This document shows positions 42,322 through 51,120 of a stretch of 64,000 nt of DNA, piece after piece. Source of the DNA: Desulfovibrio sp. (lineage in GTDB: Bacteria > Desulfobacterota > Desulfovibrionia > Desulfovibrionales > Desulfovibrionaceae); NCBI GenBank assembly GCA_030145055.1, contig JAQYWK010000005.1, forward strand, positions 124,001 through 188,000. The letters are read 5' to 3'. The notes beneath the pieces were generated by a model that saw nothing but the letters and a program-made list of their open reading frames with translations, searched no databases and was not told the DNA's origin. Made by a program: the position numbers and the translations under genes. Every line of letters begins with the position of its first letter. Within the stretch, counting starts at the first letter, position 1.

Positions 42322-44514
42322 ATGGGTAAACATGATATTAAAAGATGGAAACAGATGAAAATATTTTTGAATTCTATATTGCTTTTATTGAGCGTATTGA
42401 CGCTTGTCGGTGGTGCGAAAGATTGTTTTGCAGCCTCCTCTTCTGGGGTGGAATTAACTAAAGAAGAAATAGCCTTCATTGTTGCTCATCCTGAAATAAA
42501 ACTCGGAACTGAGAAGGATTGGGAGCCGTACGTTATTGTAAATCCGAATGGCTCAATTTCAGGTATAGATGCCGATATTCTTAATAGAATTAATAAAGCT
42601 ACCGGTGCTAATTTTCAATTGGAGGCCGGCAACTGGATTGAAATGCAGGAAAGGGCTAAATCTGGCTTAATAGACGGGCTTAGCACCGGAGCTGTTCACG
42701 AGGAACGCAAAGCATATCTTAATTTTTCAGATCCGTATGCGGTTATACAGAAGCAACTGCTTGTTCCTCTTGGTAATCCAAAAAAGATTAAAAGTAATGA
42801 AGATTTAAAGGGTAAGGTTATAGCCATTCATAAAGGCAATATGCTTGATGAGAAGCTTGCCAAAGCACTGGGTGGGGCACAGATTATAGAATGTGAAACG
42901 ATAAAAGAAATGATTGAAGCTGTAATCCACAATGAGGCAGACGCTACATTTGGGAATGGAGGAACGCTGTATTCTGCACACAAAATCGGGCTTCCGTATT
43001 TACAAATTGCATATTCGCTTAAGAAAGATTTGATGCTTGTTTTCGGAGTTCGTAAAGACTGGCCTGAAGCTATTAGTATTCTCAATAAGGGGCTGGCTTC
43101 GATTCCTGATTACGAAAAAGTGCAGATTAGAAACAAGTGGCAATCTGGCATAGGTTTACCAGAGTCCACAACGGAGCCGATTACTCTTGATGATGAGGAG
43201 CAGAAATTCCTGAATGGGATAGATTTTATTACCATGAGTGTTGATCCTAAGTGGATGCCTTATGAATGTATCGATAAAAACGGCGAGTACGTTGGTCTTA
43301 TTGCAGACTATATGCGGCTTCTTTCTGATAGGGTGGGCAAGGAGTTCCGTTTGGTCCCGACAGATTCGTGGGGGCAGACTCTTTTATTTGCCAGAGAGCG
43401 CAAGTGCGATATTGTTCCTTCAGCTATTTCTACTCCCAGACGTAGAGAATTTTTAAATTTTACGTCTTCTTATTTGTCATTTCCTCTGGTTGTCGCAACC
43501 AGCCGTGATAAATTGTTTATTGATAAATTCGAGAGTGTGTCCGATCAGACTTTTGCCGTTGTTAAGAATTATGCAGCCATCGAATTGCTGAAAGAGAAGT
43601 ATCCTAATCTGAAAATTATTGAGGTCAAAGACGCACTCACAGGGCTTGAAAAGGTTCATGAGAAGGGAGTGTTCGGTTACATCGATACAGTTTCCACCAT
43701 CAGTTACCAAATTCAACAAAATGGCCTGTTTGATGTTAAAATTTCTGGTCAGGTAGGCATAAACTATGACCTTGCTGTCGGAGTTAGAAATGACAAACCG
43801 CAATTGCTTTCTATTTTAAATAAGGGAATATCCTCATTTTCCGCCAATGAACGGCAGGACCTACATAATAGCTGGATAACTGTTCATTATGATAAGGGAA
43901 TAGATTATGCGCTTCTATGGAAGATTTTGGCGGGAATGTCTGTATTTCCTTTGTTGCTTTTATATAGATACTATATCGTTTCCAGATATAATAAAAAACT
44001 AATTTTGATGAACTCCAAGCTGGATGCACTTTATAAGACCGACAGACTTACAGGGGTCTTTAATAGGCATATGCTTGATGGAGAAATGGAGCGCGAACTG
44101 GCTAGATCCGTTCGTTATGATTCCCCTTTTTCTGTGATAATTCTAGATATAGATCATTTCAAAAAAGTTAATGATACCTACGGTCATCATGTTGGAGATA
44201 CTGTTCTTGTTGCAATTTCCTCTTTGCTTGCAGGAAATGTTAGAGAAACAGACGTGGTCGGTCGCTGGGGCGGAGAAGAATTCTTAATTATTTGTCCAGA
44301 AACAAAGATTGAAGGGGCTACGCGTTTAGCGGAAAAGCTCAGGAAGAAGGTTGAAGAACTTAGGTGCGAGTCGGTTAAAGACTCTGTTACAGCGAGTTTC
44401 GGAGTTGCACGCATTGTTAAAGGGGAAAGTAGTGAGGAATTGATTAGAAGAGCTGACCGCGCTTTGTACAAAGCGAAAGAAATCAGTAGAAACTGTGTGG
44501 TTATTGCTGATTAG
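42322..44514 (+). CDS. Diguanylate cyclase with two periplasmic solute-binding domains
   Basis: About 730 aa. A signal/anchor segment is followed by two SBP_bac_3 domains in tandem (about residues 45-285 and 295-530), each with the family start K-x-G-T/V-x(2)-D/K-W-x-P-Y. Then come one TM helix (near 545) and a GGDEF domain (580-730) with active loop GGEEF and RETD inhibitory site five residues before it. It would turn a periplasmic ligand signal into c-di-GMP. Start uncertain: ATG 42322 and ATG 42355 both give a signal sequence; neither has a strong ribosome binding site. Confidence 0.9.
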   Translation: MGKHDIKRWKQMKIFLNSILLLLSVLTLVGGAKDCFAASSSGVELTKEEIAFIVAHPEIKLGTEKDWEPYVIVNPNGSISGIDADILNRINKATGANFQLEAGNWIEMQERAKSGLIDGLSTGAVHEERKAYLNFSDPYAVIQKQLLVPLGNPKKIKSNEDLKGKVIAIHKGNMLDEKLAKALGGAQIIECETIKEMIEAVIHNEADATFGNGGTLYSAHKIGLPYLQIAYSLKKDLMLVFGVRKDWPEAISILNKGLASIPDYEKVQIRNKWQSGIGLPESTTEPITLDDEEQKFLNGIDFITMSVDPKWMPYECIDKNGEYVGLIADYMRLLSDRVGKEFRLVPTDSWGQTLLFARERKCDIVPSAISTPRRREFLNFTSSYLSFPLVVATSRDKLFIDKFESVSDQTFAVVKNYAAIELLKEKYPNLKIIEVKDALTGLEKVHEKGVFGYIDTVSTISYQIQQNGLFDVKISGQVGINYDLAVGVRNDKPQLLSILNKGISSFSANERQDLHNSWITVHYDKGIDYALLWKILAGMSVFPLLLLYRYYIVSRYNKKLILMNSKLDALYKTDRLTGVFNRHMLDGEMERELARSVRYDSPFSVIILDIDHFKKVNDTYGHHVGDTVLVAISSLLAGNVRETDVVGRWGGEEFLIICPETKIEGATRLAEKLRKKVEELRCESVKDSVTASFGVARIVKGESSEELIRRADRALYKAKEISRNCVVIAD

Positions 44515-44640
44515 TATGCCGAAGAAGAGTGCAATATAGTGAATTATTAAAAACGTAAGAAAAGAATTTATTCACTCGTGTATGGCTTGGGTCGATATTG
44601 CGCTTTTAATTTTGCTGAATTTTAGTTTAATAAAAAGAGA

Positions 44641-44985
44641 ATGGGAATGGGAATGAAATTATATTTTGAAGCTTTCAGGAAGTTCAGCGATTTTAGTGGC
44701 AAGTCCAGGCGAGATGAATTTTGTGCTTTTGCTATGATCAGCACTGCTGTGATAGTCGCTTTTGAGATTGTAATTTTCAGTGTTGAAAATTTGTTTGTCC
44801 ACAAGGTTTTAAGTACTTTGTTAGGTGTTTATGTTGTCGCTACAGTTCTGCCTAGCATAGCTCTTATTATGCGTCGCTTGCATTACATCGGTCGAAGTAG
44901 GCGTATGGTTCTCTTGTTACTGATCCCAGTTGTGGGGGCTATTTATCTTGTCTGGTTGTGTCTGCGGGAAGATCCATGCGAATGA
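44641..44985 (+). CDS. DUF805 membrane protein
   Basis: About 110 aa with three TM helices. The DUF805 pattern is visible: YFEAFRKFSDFSGKSRRDEF (F-x-G-R-x-x-R-x-E-F/Y), an IALIMRRLHYIGRSRR segment with the R-R-L-H-x-x-G/R motif, and a short last helix ending VWLCLREDP. Function unknown. Three near-tandem ATGs (44641, 44647, 44653) make the start uncertain; 44653 gives the family-like MKLYFEAF beginning. It lies between two c-di-GMP genes. Confidence 0.85.
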   Translation: MGMGMKLYFEAFRKFSDFSGKSRRDEFCAFAMISTAVIVAFEIVIFSVENLFVHKVLSTLLGVYVVATVLPSIALIMRRLHYIGRSRRMVLLLLIPVVGAIYLVWLCLREDPCE

Positions 44986-45035
44986 TGGTTGCTTTGTTAA
45001 AACGGGGGGAATCTTTTTTGTGGTAAAGGTTACTC

Positions 45036-46718
45036 TTATTGGGATGGAATTTTGGTTTTTGTCTCTTTTGAGACTGCAAAAGCATCTTCCTCGGAGAGTG
45101 GTCTTGCGAGGAAAAAGCCTTGGACTATGTCGCATTTGAGTTCTTCGAGAATCTTCAGTTGAGAGTAAAGTTCAACGCCCTCTGCAATAGCGATCATGTT
45201 CATTCCGTGTGCTAGATCAATAACAGACTTTACAATTTGTTTTGCGCTTGTGGATGATTCTATTCCATCAATGAAGCTACGGTCGATTTTAAGAATATCA
45301 GTTGGGAACCTCGTTAAATATGCCAATGAAGAATAGCCGGTTCCAAAGTCATCAATCGCACATTTAATGTTTAAATCCTGCAAAGCGTTAAGTTTTTGAG
45401 AGGCTGAATTAGGGTCGGCAACAATTGCGGACTCAGTTAATTCTATTACTAATGAGTCTCCAGGAAGGCCGTATCTCGTTGTTGTTGCCTTAACTAAGCG
45501 GACAAATGATGAGTCTGTAACATGTGATGCGCTTATGTTTACCGAGATATGCTGCTCAGAGCAGAGTGGATTTTTTCTTAACCATTCGGACCATATTCTA
45601 CAGGCATTATCAAGAACGTATCGGTCCAGCTTTAGTATCAGTCCAGTTTCTTCTGCAATCGGGATGAATTCAGCGGGACTGATTAGGCCTCGTTCCGGGT
45701 GATTCCAACGAACAAGGGCTTCAAATCCAGAGACAGATAATTCTGGATGAAGTTTGTATTGGGGCTGAAAAACAAGGTGAAATTCGTTGTTGAGTAGTCC
45801 ATGTTTGAAATCGTTTTCAAATTTTAATACATCTTGAGCCTTATTAAACATTGATTCAACAAAAACTGAAAAATGGTTTTTGCCGTGTTTTTTTGAACAA
45901 CGCATAGCCATATTTGCCTTGTTTATGAGATCTGCAGGCTGATCATTTCCGCTTTGTTTTTCATGCTTATCGGTGCAGATGCCGTAGCTGACATCAAGTT
46001 TAAACTCAATCCCTTCTATACTATATGGCTGTATTAGCTTTTCACGTATACGTTTCATGAACCAGATAGTTTCGCGTGGGGTTACGTTTTCAATTAAAAT
46101 TACGAAATCGTCTCCGCCAAGTCTCCCGACTGTATCAAATTTGCGTACAGCGCTTGCTATCCTTTTGGATGTTTGAATTAGAACTTCATCTCCGACAATA
46201 TGGCCGAAACTGTCATTTACCCGTTTGAAATTTAAAATATCAATGAATGCGATGGCGAAACAATTTTTAGGATCTTTACGTTTTTTTGCCAAGGCCTGAT
46301 TGATTTTGCGTATGAGAAAACGCCTGTTTGGTAAACCTGTCATGTAATCATGAAGAGCTTGTTTTTTTAGCTCAACATTCGAAGCCAGTAGCTTCTTAAA
46401 TAAGCCAATATTAAAATAGGCAGTGGCGAGAACATACACGGAGCCAAAGAAGAGTATTGGGCCGAATAGCGAATTAAAGTTAAAATGTTGATCAAATATT
46501 ACGGAAAAGAGTACCAGCGAGTAGCTAACCATGAATGCGCATATGAATGATATTAGGATGGTAAAAGTTGTTTTGGTGAAGCGATAAAGTTCTTCTTCAT
46601 TTCTACGGATATGCCTAATCAAGGCGCGATAGCATGCCGCACTCGCGATCAAAATAAGAAGCCCTAAGGCGATCTCGACGAAAAGGATTATATTACTAGT
46701 TTCTTTCAGTGCATGCAT
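45036..46718 (-). CDS. Membrane GGDEF-EAL protein
   Basis: A 560-aa bifunctional-type c-di-GMP protein. Three to four N-terminal TM helices (residues 10-115) are followed by a GGDEF domain (about 140-295) whose active loop reads GGDDF, with the inhibitory RKFD site five residues before, and an EAL domain (about 310-550) with GFEALVRW, ISVNISASH, IDDFGTGYSS and LKIDRSFIDG all intact. The Glu-to-Asp change in the cyclase loop may lower synthesis, so net phosphodiesterase activity is likely but is inference. Confidence 0.93.
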   Translation of the reverse strand: MHALKETSNIILFVEIALGLLILIASAACYRALIRHIRRNEEELYRFTKTTFTILISFICAFMVSYSLVLFSVIFDQHFNFNSLFGPILFFGSVYVLATAYFNIGLFKKLLASNVELKKQALHDYMTGLPNRRFLIRKINQALAKKRKDPKNCFAIAFIDILNFKRVNDSFGHIVGDEVLIQTSKRIASAVRKFDTVGRLGGDDFVILIENVTPRETIWFMKRIREKLIQPYSIEGIEFKLDVSYGICTDKHEKQSGNDQPADLINKANMAMRCSKKHGKNHFSVFVESMFNKAQDVLKFENDFKHGLLNNEFHLVFQPQYKLHPELSVSGFEALVRWNHPERGLISPAEFIPIAEETGLILKLDRYVLDNACRIWSEWLRKNPLCSEQHISVNISASHVTDSSFVRLVKATTTRYGLPGDSLVIELTESAIVADPNSASQKLNALQDLNIKCAIDDFGTGYSSLAYLTRFPTDILKIDRSFIDGIESSTSAKQIVKSVIDLAHGMNMIAIAEGVELYSQLKILEELKCDIVQGFFLARPLSEEDAFAVSKETKTKIPSQ

Positions 46719-46985
46719 TATAAAAACTTATATCCCTCAATGTAGACTGTCAACAAAGTTATAGGTTGTCTGAATGATATTTGTAGGTGCTTTGAATAAC
46801 ATTGCTTTTGTCGGGGATATTCTCTGCTCAGTTTTCCGCGAATTATTATCTATCATTTAAATTGACTGGATGTAGCTTTCCATCTTTAAGTTCTATATAG
46901 TTAGCATAATTTTTACGGGGTACTTGGTAAAGCCGTGTTGGTTTAATACTTACGCCTTGTCCTGCAGAACTAATATTGAGGAATC
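46719..46985. other. Divergent spacer upstream of the DUF2867/photolyase genes
   Basis: AT-rich spacer between divergent genes, holding both promoters by position. No clear operator or repeat was seen. Confidence 0.4.
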
Positions 46986-48575
46986 ATGTCTAACTTAATA
47001 GATGAACAAAGTGATAGAGATTCATTGGATAGTATTTCTCGTGATGAGCGCAGTAAATATATCATTTGTGTTCTAGGCGCGACTGGTTATGTTGGTGGTA
47101 GGCTTGTTCCTCAGTTGCTTGCTAAAGGGTGGCGGGTTCGCGCTGTCGGGCGCTCAATCTCTAAGCTTAAATGTCGTTCTTTTGCCTCGCATGAACGTTG
47201 TGAAGTTGCCGCTGCAGATCTTTTTGATTCCTCATCAGTACTAAATGTTCTGAGCGGTTGTTACGCCGCCTACTACCTCGTGCATTCCATGCAGGGCAGC
47301 GGAGGAGATTTTGCATCTAAAGATCGCACTGCCGCGCATAATGCTGTTCATGGCGCGCAAGAATCCGGACTTAAACGGATTATATATTTGGGGGGATTGA
47401 TTCCAGATGACCCGTATATCAGTCATCATTTGCAATCGCGGGCTGAAGTCGGAGAGATTTTGTCAAGCGGCAAAGTTCCCTGCACAATATTTAGAGCAGG
47501 CGTTATTCTTGGATCAGGCAGTGCCTCATTTGAAATGATACGCTATCTGGTAGATCGTTTGCCTGTTATGATAACACCGAAATGGGTACAAACAGAGACT
47601 CAGCCCATCAGCATTCGCGACGTAGTTTATTATCTTTCCGGATCCCTTGAGCACTCGGAGACAGTCGGAGATGCTTTTGATATCGGAGGTCCGTTTATTG
47701 AAACGTATGAACGTTTGTTTAGAATTTATCAGGATGAAGCAGGATTACACAGGCGGTTGATAATCCCTGTTCCTCTCCTCACTCCATACCTTTCATCGTG
47801 CTGGCTTGGACTCGTTTCTCCCATTCCTCTCGGTCTTGCTAGGCCATTGGTGATGGGGCTGCGTAATCGTGTGGTTTGTAAAGATTACCGTATTCGTAAC
47901 ATTATGCCTTGTGAATTGACTGACTGTAGACTTGCTATTCGAAGGGCGCTTGATAAAGTTCAGCAACAGATTGTTGACTCATGTTGGTCTGATGCCGGAG
48001 CAATTAATAATCCAGAATGGGCGGTTTGTGGCGATGCTGGCTATGCTGGGGGAACTGTTTTTCACACGACATATAGGATTAAGCTTGAGGGTGGCCGCGA
48101 AAACCTTTGGAAATACATTTTGGGTATTGGCGGAAAAAATGGCTGGTATAGCTGGAATACCCTGTGGAAGATTCGCGGCTTGATTGATAAGCTTTTCGGC
48201 GGGGTAGGTCTTAGTCGGGGACGGAGGCATCCAGAAAATGTTATGATTGGTGATGCGCTGGATTTTTGGAGGGTTATTGATGTTCAGTCCTGCGAAAGAT
48301 TGTTGCTGCTTGCGGAAATGAAAGTGCCAGGCGAAGCATTGCTTGAATTTACGCTGGATCAGGAAGGTGATAATAAGACTGTGCTGACAATGACGGCCCG
48401 TTTTTTGCCGCGTGGAGTTGGCGGACTCGCGTATTGGTGGAGTGTATATCCCTTTCATAGTTTGGTATTCAAGGGGATGGCAAAGGCGCTGGCTGAGAAT
48501 TCTTCATGTAAAATTATAGATGGTCCGACTTTGGTAAAGGGTGACGGGCCTAAGTGCCACTTGCCGAAAGTGTAA
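46986..48575 (+). CDS. NAD(P)-binding SDR-like protein with DUF2867 domain
   Basis: A 529-aa protein. The N-terminal Rossmann domain (about 25-330) has ICVLGATGYVGGRLVPQLLAKG and AYYLVHSMQGS, the atypical SDR pattern of NmrA/YbjT-like proteins. The C-terminal DUF2867 domain (about 360-525) has GGKNGWYSWNTLWKIRGLIDKLFGG-type sequence. The reaction is unknown. The photolyase gene starts 23 nt after its stop, so the two form an operon. AGGA ribosome binding site. Confidence 0.88.
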   Translation: MSNLIDEQSDRDSLDSISRDERSKYIICVLGATGYVGGRLVPQLLAKGWRVRAVGRSISKLKCRSFASHERCEVAAADLFDSSSVLNVLSGCYAAYYLVHSMQGSGGDFASKDRTAAHNAVHGAQESGLKRIIYLGGLIPDDPYISHHLQSRAEVGEILSSGKVPCTIFRAGVILGSGSASFEMIRYLVDRLPVMITPKWVQTETQPISIRDVVYYLSGSLEHSETVGDAFDIGGPFIETYERLFRIYQDEAGLHRRLIIPVPLLTPYLSSCWLGLVSPIPLGLARPLVMGLRNRVVCKDYRIRNIMPCELTDCRLAIRRALDKVQQQIVDSCWSDAGAINNPEWAVCGDAGYAGGTVFHTTYRIKLEGGRENLWKYILGIGGKNGWYSWNTLWKIRGLIDKLFGGVGLSRGRRHPENVMIGDALDFWRVIDVQSCERLLLLAEMKVPGEALLEFTLDQEGDNKTVLTMTARFLPRGVGGLAYWWSVYPFHSLVFKGMAKALAENSSCKIIDGPTLVKGDGPKCHLPKV

Positions 48576-48598
48576 CGATCAAATCAAGCAGGAATCTT

Positions 48599-49951
48599 AT
48601 GCGGGTGAACGAAAAACGTATTTATGCCCTGAATGATATAGCAAATATTGGAAATCCTGAAAGTTGCGGCGGCCCCGTGCTTTATTGGATGAGCCGTGAG
48701 CATCGGGTTCAGGATAACTGGGGACTGATTCATGCTCGTATGCTGGCTGGAGATTCTCGTCCACTGGTAGTGGTTTTTGTGATGTCGCCAAGTTTTATGT
48801 GCGCTACTTTTCGGCAGTGCGATTTCATGCTTAAGGGGCTTGAAGCTGTTTCCGAAGATTTATCGCAACTAGGTATTCCATTCGTTCTTCGTGTAGGTTC
48901 TCCTGCCGCTGAGCTTGTGAAGTTTGCAACTGAAATTGGCGCGAGTGTTGTTGTTACTGATTTTAATCCTTTAAAAATGGAGCAGTCATGGCAGAGAGCC
49001 GCCGCGAGTGAACTGTCCATTCCACTTATGGAAGTTGATGGGCGAAATATTGTTCCTGCCCGTTTTGTTTCAGATAAACACGAATATTCGGCTCGCACCA
49101 TTAGGCCTAAAATACATCGCCTTCTTTTTGAGTTTTTAGAAGAATTTCCAAAAATATCACCTCTGAATATTTCTCCTCCCGATGTCGGTTCAACTGATTG
49201 GAACAGTGCTTATCGAGCTATTAACGTAGATAGATCCGTCATGCCTGTGGAAACCGAATCTGGTGAAGTCGCCGCGCATATTGCTTTAGAGTTCTTCATT
49301 AAGAATAAGCTCAAAGATTATGCAGAGAAGCGTAATGACCCTAATGCTGATGCTACTTCACATTTATCCGCATACTTTAATTTTGGGCAATTAGGACCGC
49401 AAAGAGCTGCTTTGGATGTGTATGGTACAGGTGGCGGCGAAAGTCAGGATGCGTTCCTGGAAGAGTTGATTGTCCGCCGCGAACTATCTGAAAATTTTTG
49501 CCTCTATAATCCAGATTATGCATCCTTGAATGGTGCGCCCAATTGGGCCATTAAGACTCTTGATGAGCACCGGGATGATCCTCGCCAATATTTATACAAC
49601 CGTGAAGAATTTGAGCAGGGGCGAACCCATTCTCTTTTATGGAACGCGGCTCAGAGTCAAATGCGAAGGACAGGATATATGCATGGGTATATGCGTATGT
49701 ACTGGGCGAAAAAAATTCTAGAATGGTCCCCTACACCTGAGGATGCACTAAAGACGGCAATAGTATTAAATGATCGCTATCAGTTGGATGGAAGGTCTCC
49801 GAATGGATATGTTGGGGCGCTTTGGTCCATAGCAGGATTGCACGATCGTGCATGGAAGAGGCGGCCAGTTTATGGAACAGTTCGCTATATGAATGAACGT
49901 GGATGTCGCCGTAAGTTCAATGTTGATGAGTATATTTCACGCTGGAGTTGA
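48599..49951 (+). CDS. Class II CPD photolyase
   Basis: A 450-aa flavoprotein that repairs UV-induced cyclobutane pyrimidine dimers using light. Class II hallmarks are visible: VLYWMSREHRVQDNWGLIHA near residue 22, VVTDFNPLKMEQSW near 120, LSENFCLYN-PDYASL near 300 and the FAD/DNA-binding C-terminus HGYMRMYWAKKILEW, NDRYQLDGRSPNGYVG and VYGTVRYMNERGC. I use ATG 48599 (AGGAA upstream) over an earlier in-frame ATG. A light-dependent repair enzyme in a likely anaerobe implies exposure to sunlit water or sediment. Confidence 0.95.
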   Translation: MRVNEKRIYALNDIANIGNPESCGGPVLYWMSREHRVQDNWGLIHARMLAGDSRPLVVVFVMSPSFMCATFRQCDFMLKGLEAVSEDLSQLGIPFVLRVGSPAAELVKFATEIGASVVVTDFNPLKMEQSWQRAAASELSIPLMEVDGRNIVPARFVSDKHEYSARTIRPKIHRLLFEFLEEFPKISPLNISPPDVGSTDWNSAYRAINVDRSVMPVETESGEVAAHIALEFFIKNKLKDYAEKRNDPNADATSHLSAYFNFGQLGPQRAALDVYGTGGGESQDAFLEELIVRRELSENFCLYNPDYASLNGAPNWAIKTLDEHRDDPRQYLYNREEFEQGRTHSLLWNAAQSQMRRTGYMHGYMRMYWAKKILEWSPTPEDALKTAIVLNDRYQLDGRSPNGYVGALWSIAGLHDRAWKRRPVYGTVRYMNERGCRRKFNVDEYISRWS

Positions 49952-50075
49952 GATTTATATAATGACTTTAGTGTTTTGGGTTATGGTGAATTTTTTTTTT
50001 AAATTAGTGTCCTAATATGTAATCTGATGTTAGTCTTAGTCTTCGATTAATTCAAACCGATTCAGGAGGCTTGTT

Positions 50076-50438
50076 ATGGCGAATATGGATTATCCAGGAC
50101 CATGCCCGAGTTGTCTGGGGATTGACGGTTGCAGCACTGAGGATGGTAAAAAGAAGGCTGTTAAAAATTATTGTAAAGGACTTGAAATGGAGCTCAACTC
50201 ATGGAAAGCCCGCCTTTACGATGTTTTAGCAGATGATAAAGCTTCTGCTCTCAAGGATCAGATTATTATGATGAAATCCATCATGAGAGAGCTTGATGCT
50301 GTTGTTGAACAAATGCAGGAAATTTGCCCTGTAAGCTTGGGCGAAGAAGAGAAGATGATCACAGGCAAACTTGAAGATTTGCGCGTTCATTACACAAAAG
50401 CTTTAGAAGTGATCTCTCCGGGATGGTTTGGCGGCTGA
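50076..50438 (+). CDS. Hypothetical small protein with N-terminal cysteine motif
   Basis: A 120-aa soluble protein I cannot assign. The N-terminus has CPSCLGIDGC followed by KKKAVKNYCKG, giving four cysteines that could bind a metal. The rest is predominantly helical (about residues 35-110), with a conserved-looking end SPGWFGG. An AGGAGG ribosome binding site precedes the ATG and a strong terminator follows, so it is a well-formed monocistronic gene. Confidence 0.65.
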   Translation: MANMDYPGPCPSCLGIDGCSTEDGKKKAVKNYCKGLEMELNSWKARLYDVLADDKASALKDQIIMMKSIMRELDAVVEQMQEICPVSLGEEEKMITGKLEDLRVHYTKALEVISPGWFGG

Positions 50439-50462
50439 TTAACGATGTGATTTTGAATGATG

Positions 50463-50496
50463 AAAGGGCCGACTCCATTGGAATCGGCCCTTTTTT
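50463..50496. terminator. Terminator between convergent genes
   Basis: AAAGGGCCGA and TCGGCCCTTT pair, with inner TCCA/TGGA, followed by T6 on the plus strand. Confidence 0.9.
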
Positions 50497-50506
50497 CGTG
50501 GAAGTT

Positions 50507-51106
50507 TTATTGTTTTCTAGCCAGCTCTTGTTTGACTGCGTCGATTAGTTCTTTGTGATCAGGGTTGATCTCGAGGATCTTTTGCAGATATTCTGCTCCC
50601 TTTTCTTGCTGGCCTAATTCGTGGCGCAGAATCATTCCTAAGTAATAGTAGGAATGGAAGTGGCCCGGATCAAGCTTAACGACCTTTTCAAACGTTTCAA
50701 CGGACTGCATGGTTTTATCTTGCTTTAGCTGAACCACCCCGTAGAGGTATAAAGCGTCCTTATTTTCAGGCTGTAGTTTGATTAGTCTTTCTAAGAAGAA
50801 GGCTGATTTATCCAGTGAATTCATATCTAAGAATAGCTCACCAAGGCCGTAAAGAGCTTCCGTATCATTCGGATCTTCATTCAAGCTCTTCATCAGGTGA
50901 GCAATATGACCGCTTTGTTCTTCGCTCATGGCAGCCCCGGCAGGATTGGATTCCCCGCTCTGCGCAGAATTCTGAGCCGAAGGGCGAGCTAGCTGAGATG
51001 GTTGCTTTGATTTGGACATGAATGAGAACATAAGCATTAGAACTAATCCTGCCGCCACTGTCAGAATCACAGTTTGTTTTCCCCGAAGGGTTGCATTGTT
51101 TTGCAT
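50507..51106 (-). CDS. TPR protein, CcmI/CcmH-like partner of CcmF
   Basis: A 199-aa protein: an N-terminal TM anchor (residues 11-28), a low-complexity linker rich in Ser, Gln and Ala, then about three TPR repeats (75-190: NDTEALYGLGELFLDMNSLDKSAFFLERLIKLQPEN and following). Its gene is 14 nt after ccmF with its AGGAGC ribosome binding site at the ccmF stop. In cytochrome c maturation, TPR domains of CcmI/CcmH hold apocytochrome for CcmF; that role is inferred from the pairing. Confidence 0.8.
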   Translation of the reverse strand: MQNNATLRGKQTVILTVAAGLVLMLMFSFMSKSKQPSQLARPSAQNSAQSGESNPAGAAMSEEQSGHIAHLMKSLNEDPNDTEALYGLGELFLDMNSLDKSAFFLERLIKLQPENKDALYLYGVVQLKQDKTMQSVETFEKVVKLDPGHFHSYYYLGMILRHELGQQEKGAEYLQKILEINPDHKELIDAVKQELARKQ

Positions 51107-51120
51107 TATATTGCTCCTGA

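Noticed and set aside
45036-45139. Plus-strand frame 44930-45139 overlapping the DUF805 and GGDEF-EAL gene ends
   Set aside because: Out-of-frame shadow of DUF805 sequence running into the convergent EAL gene end.
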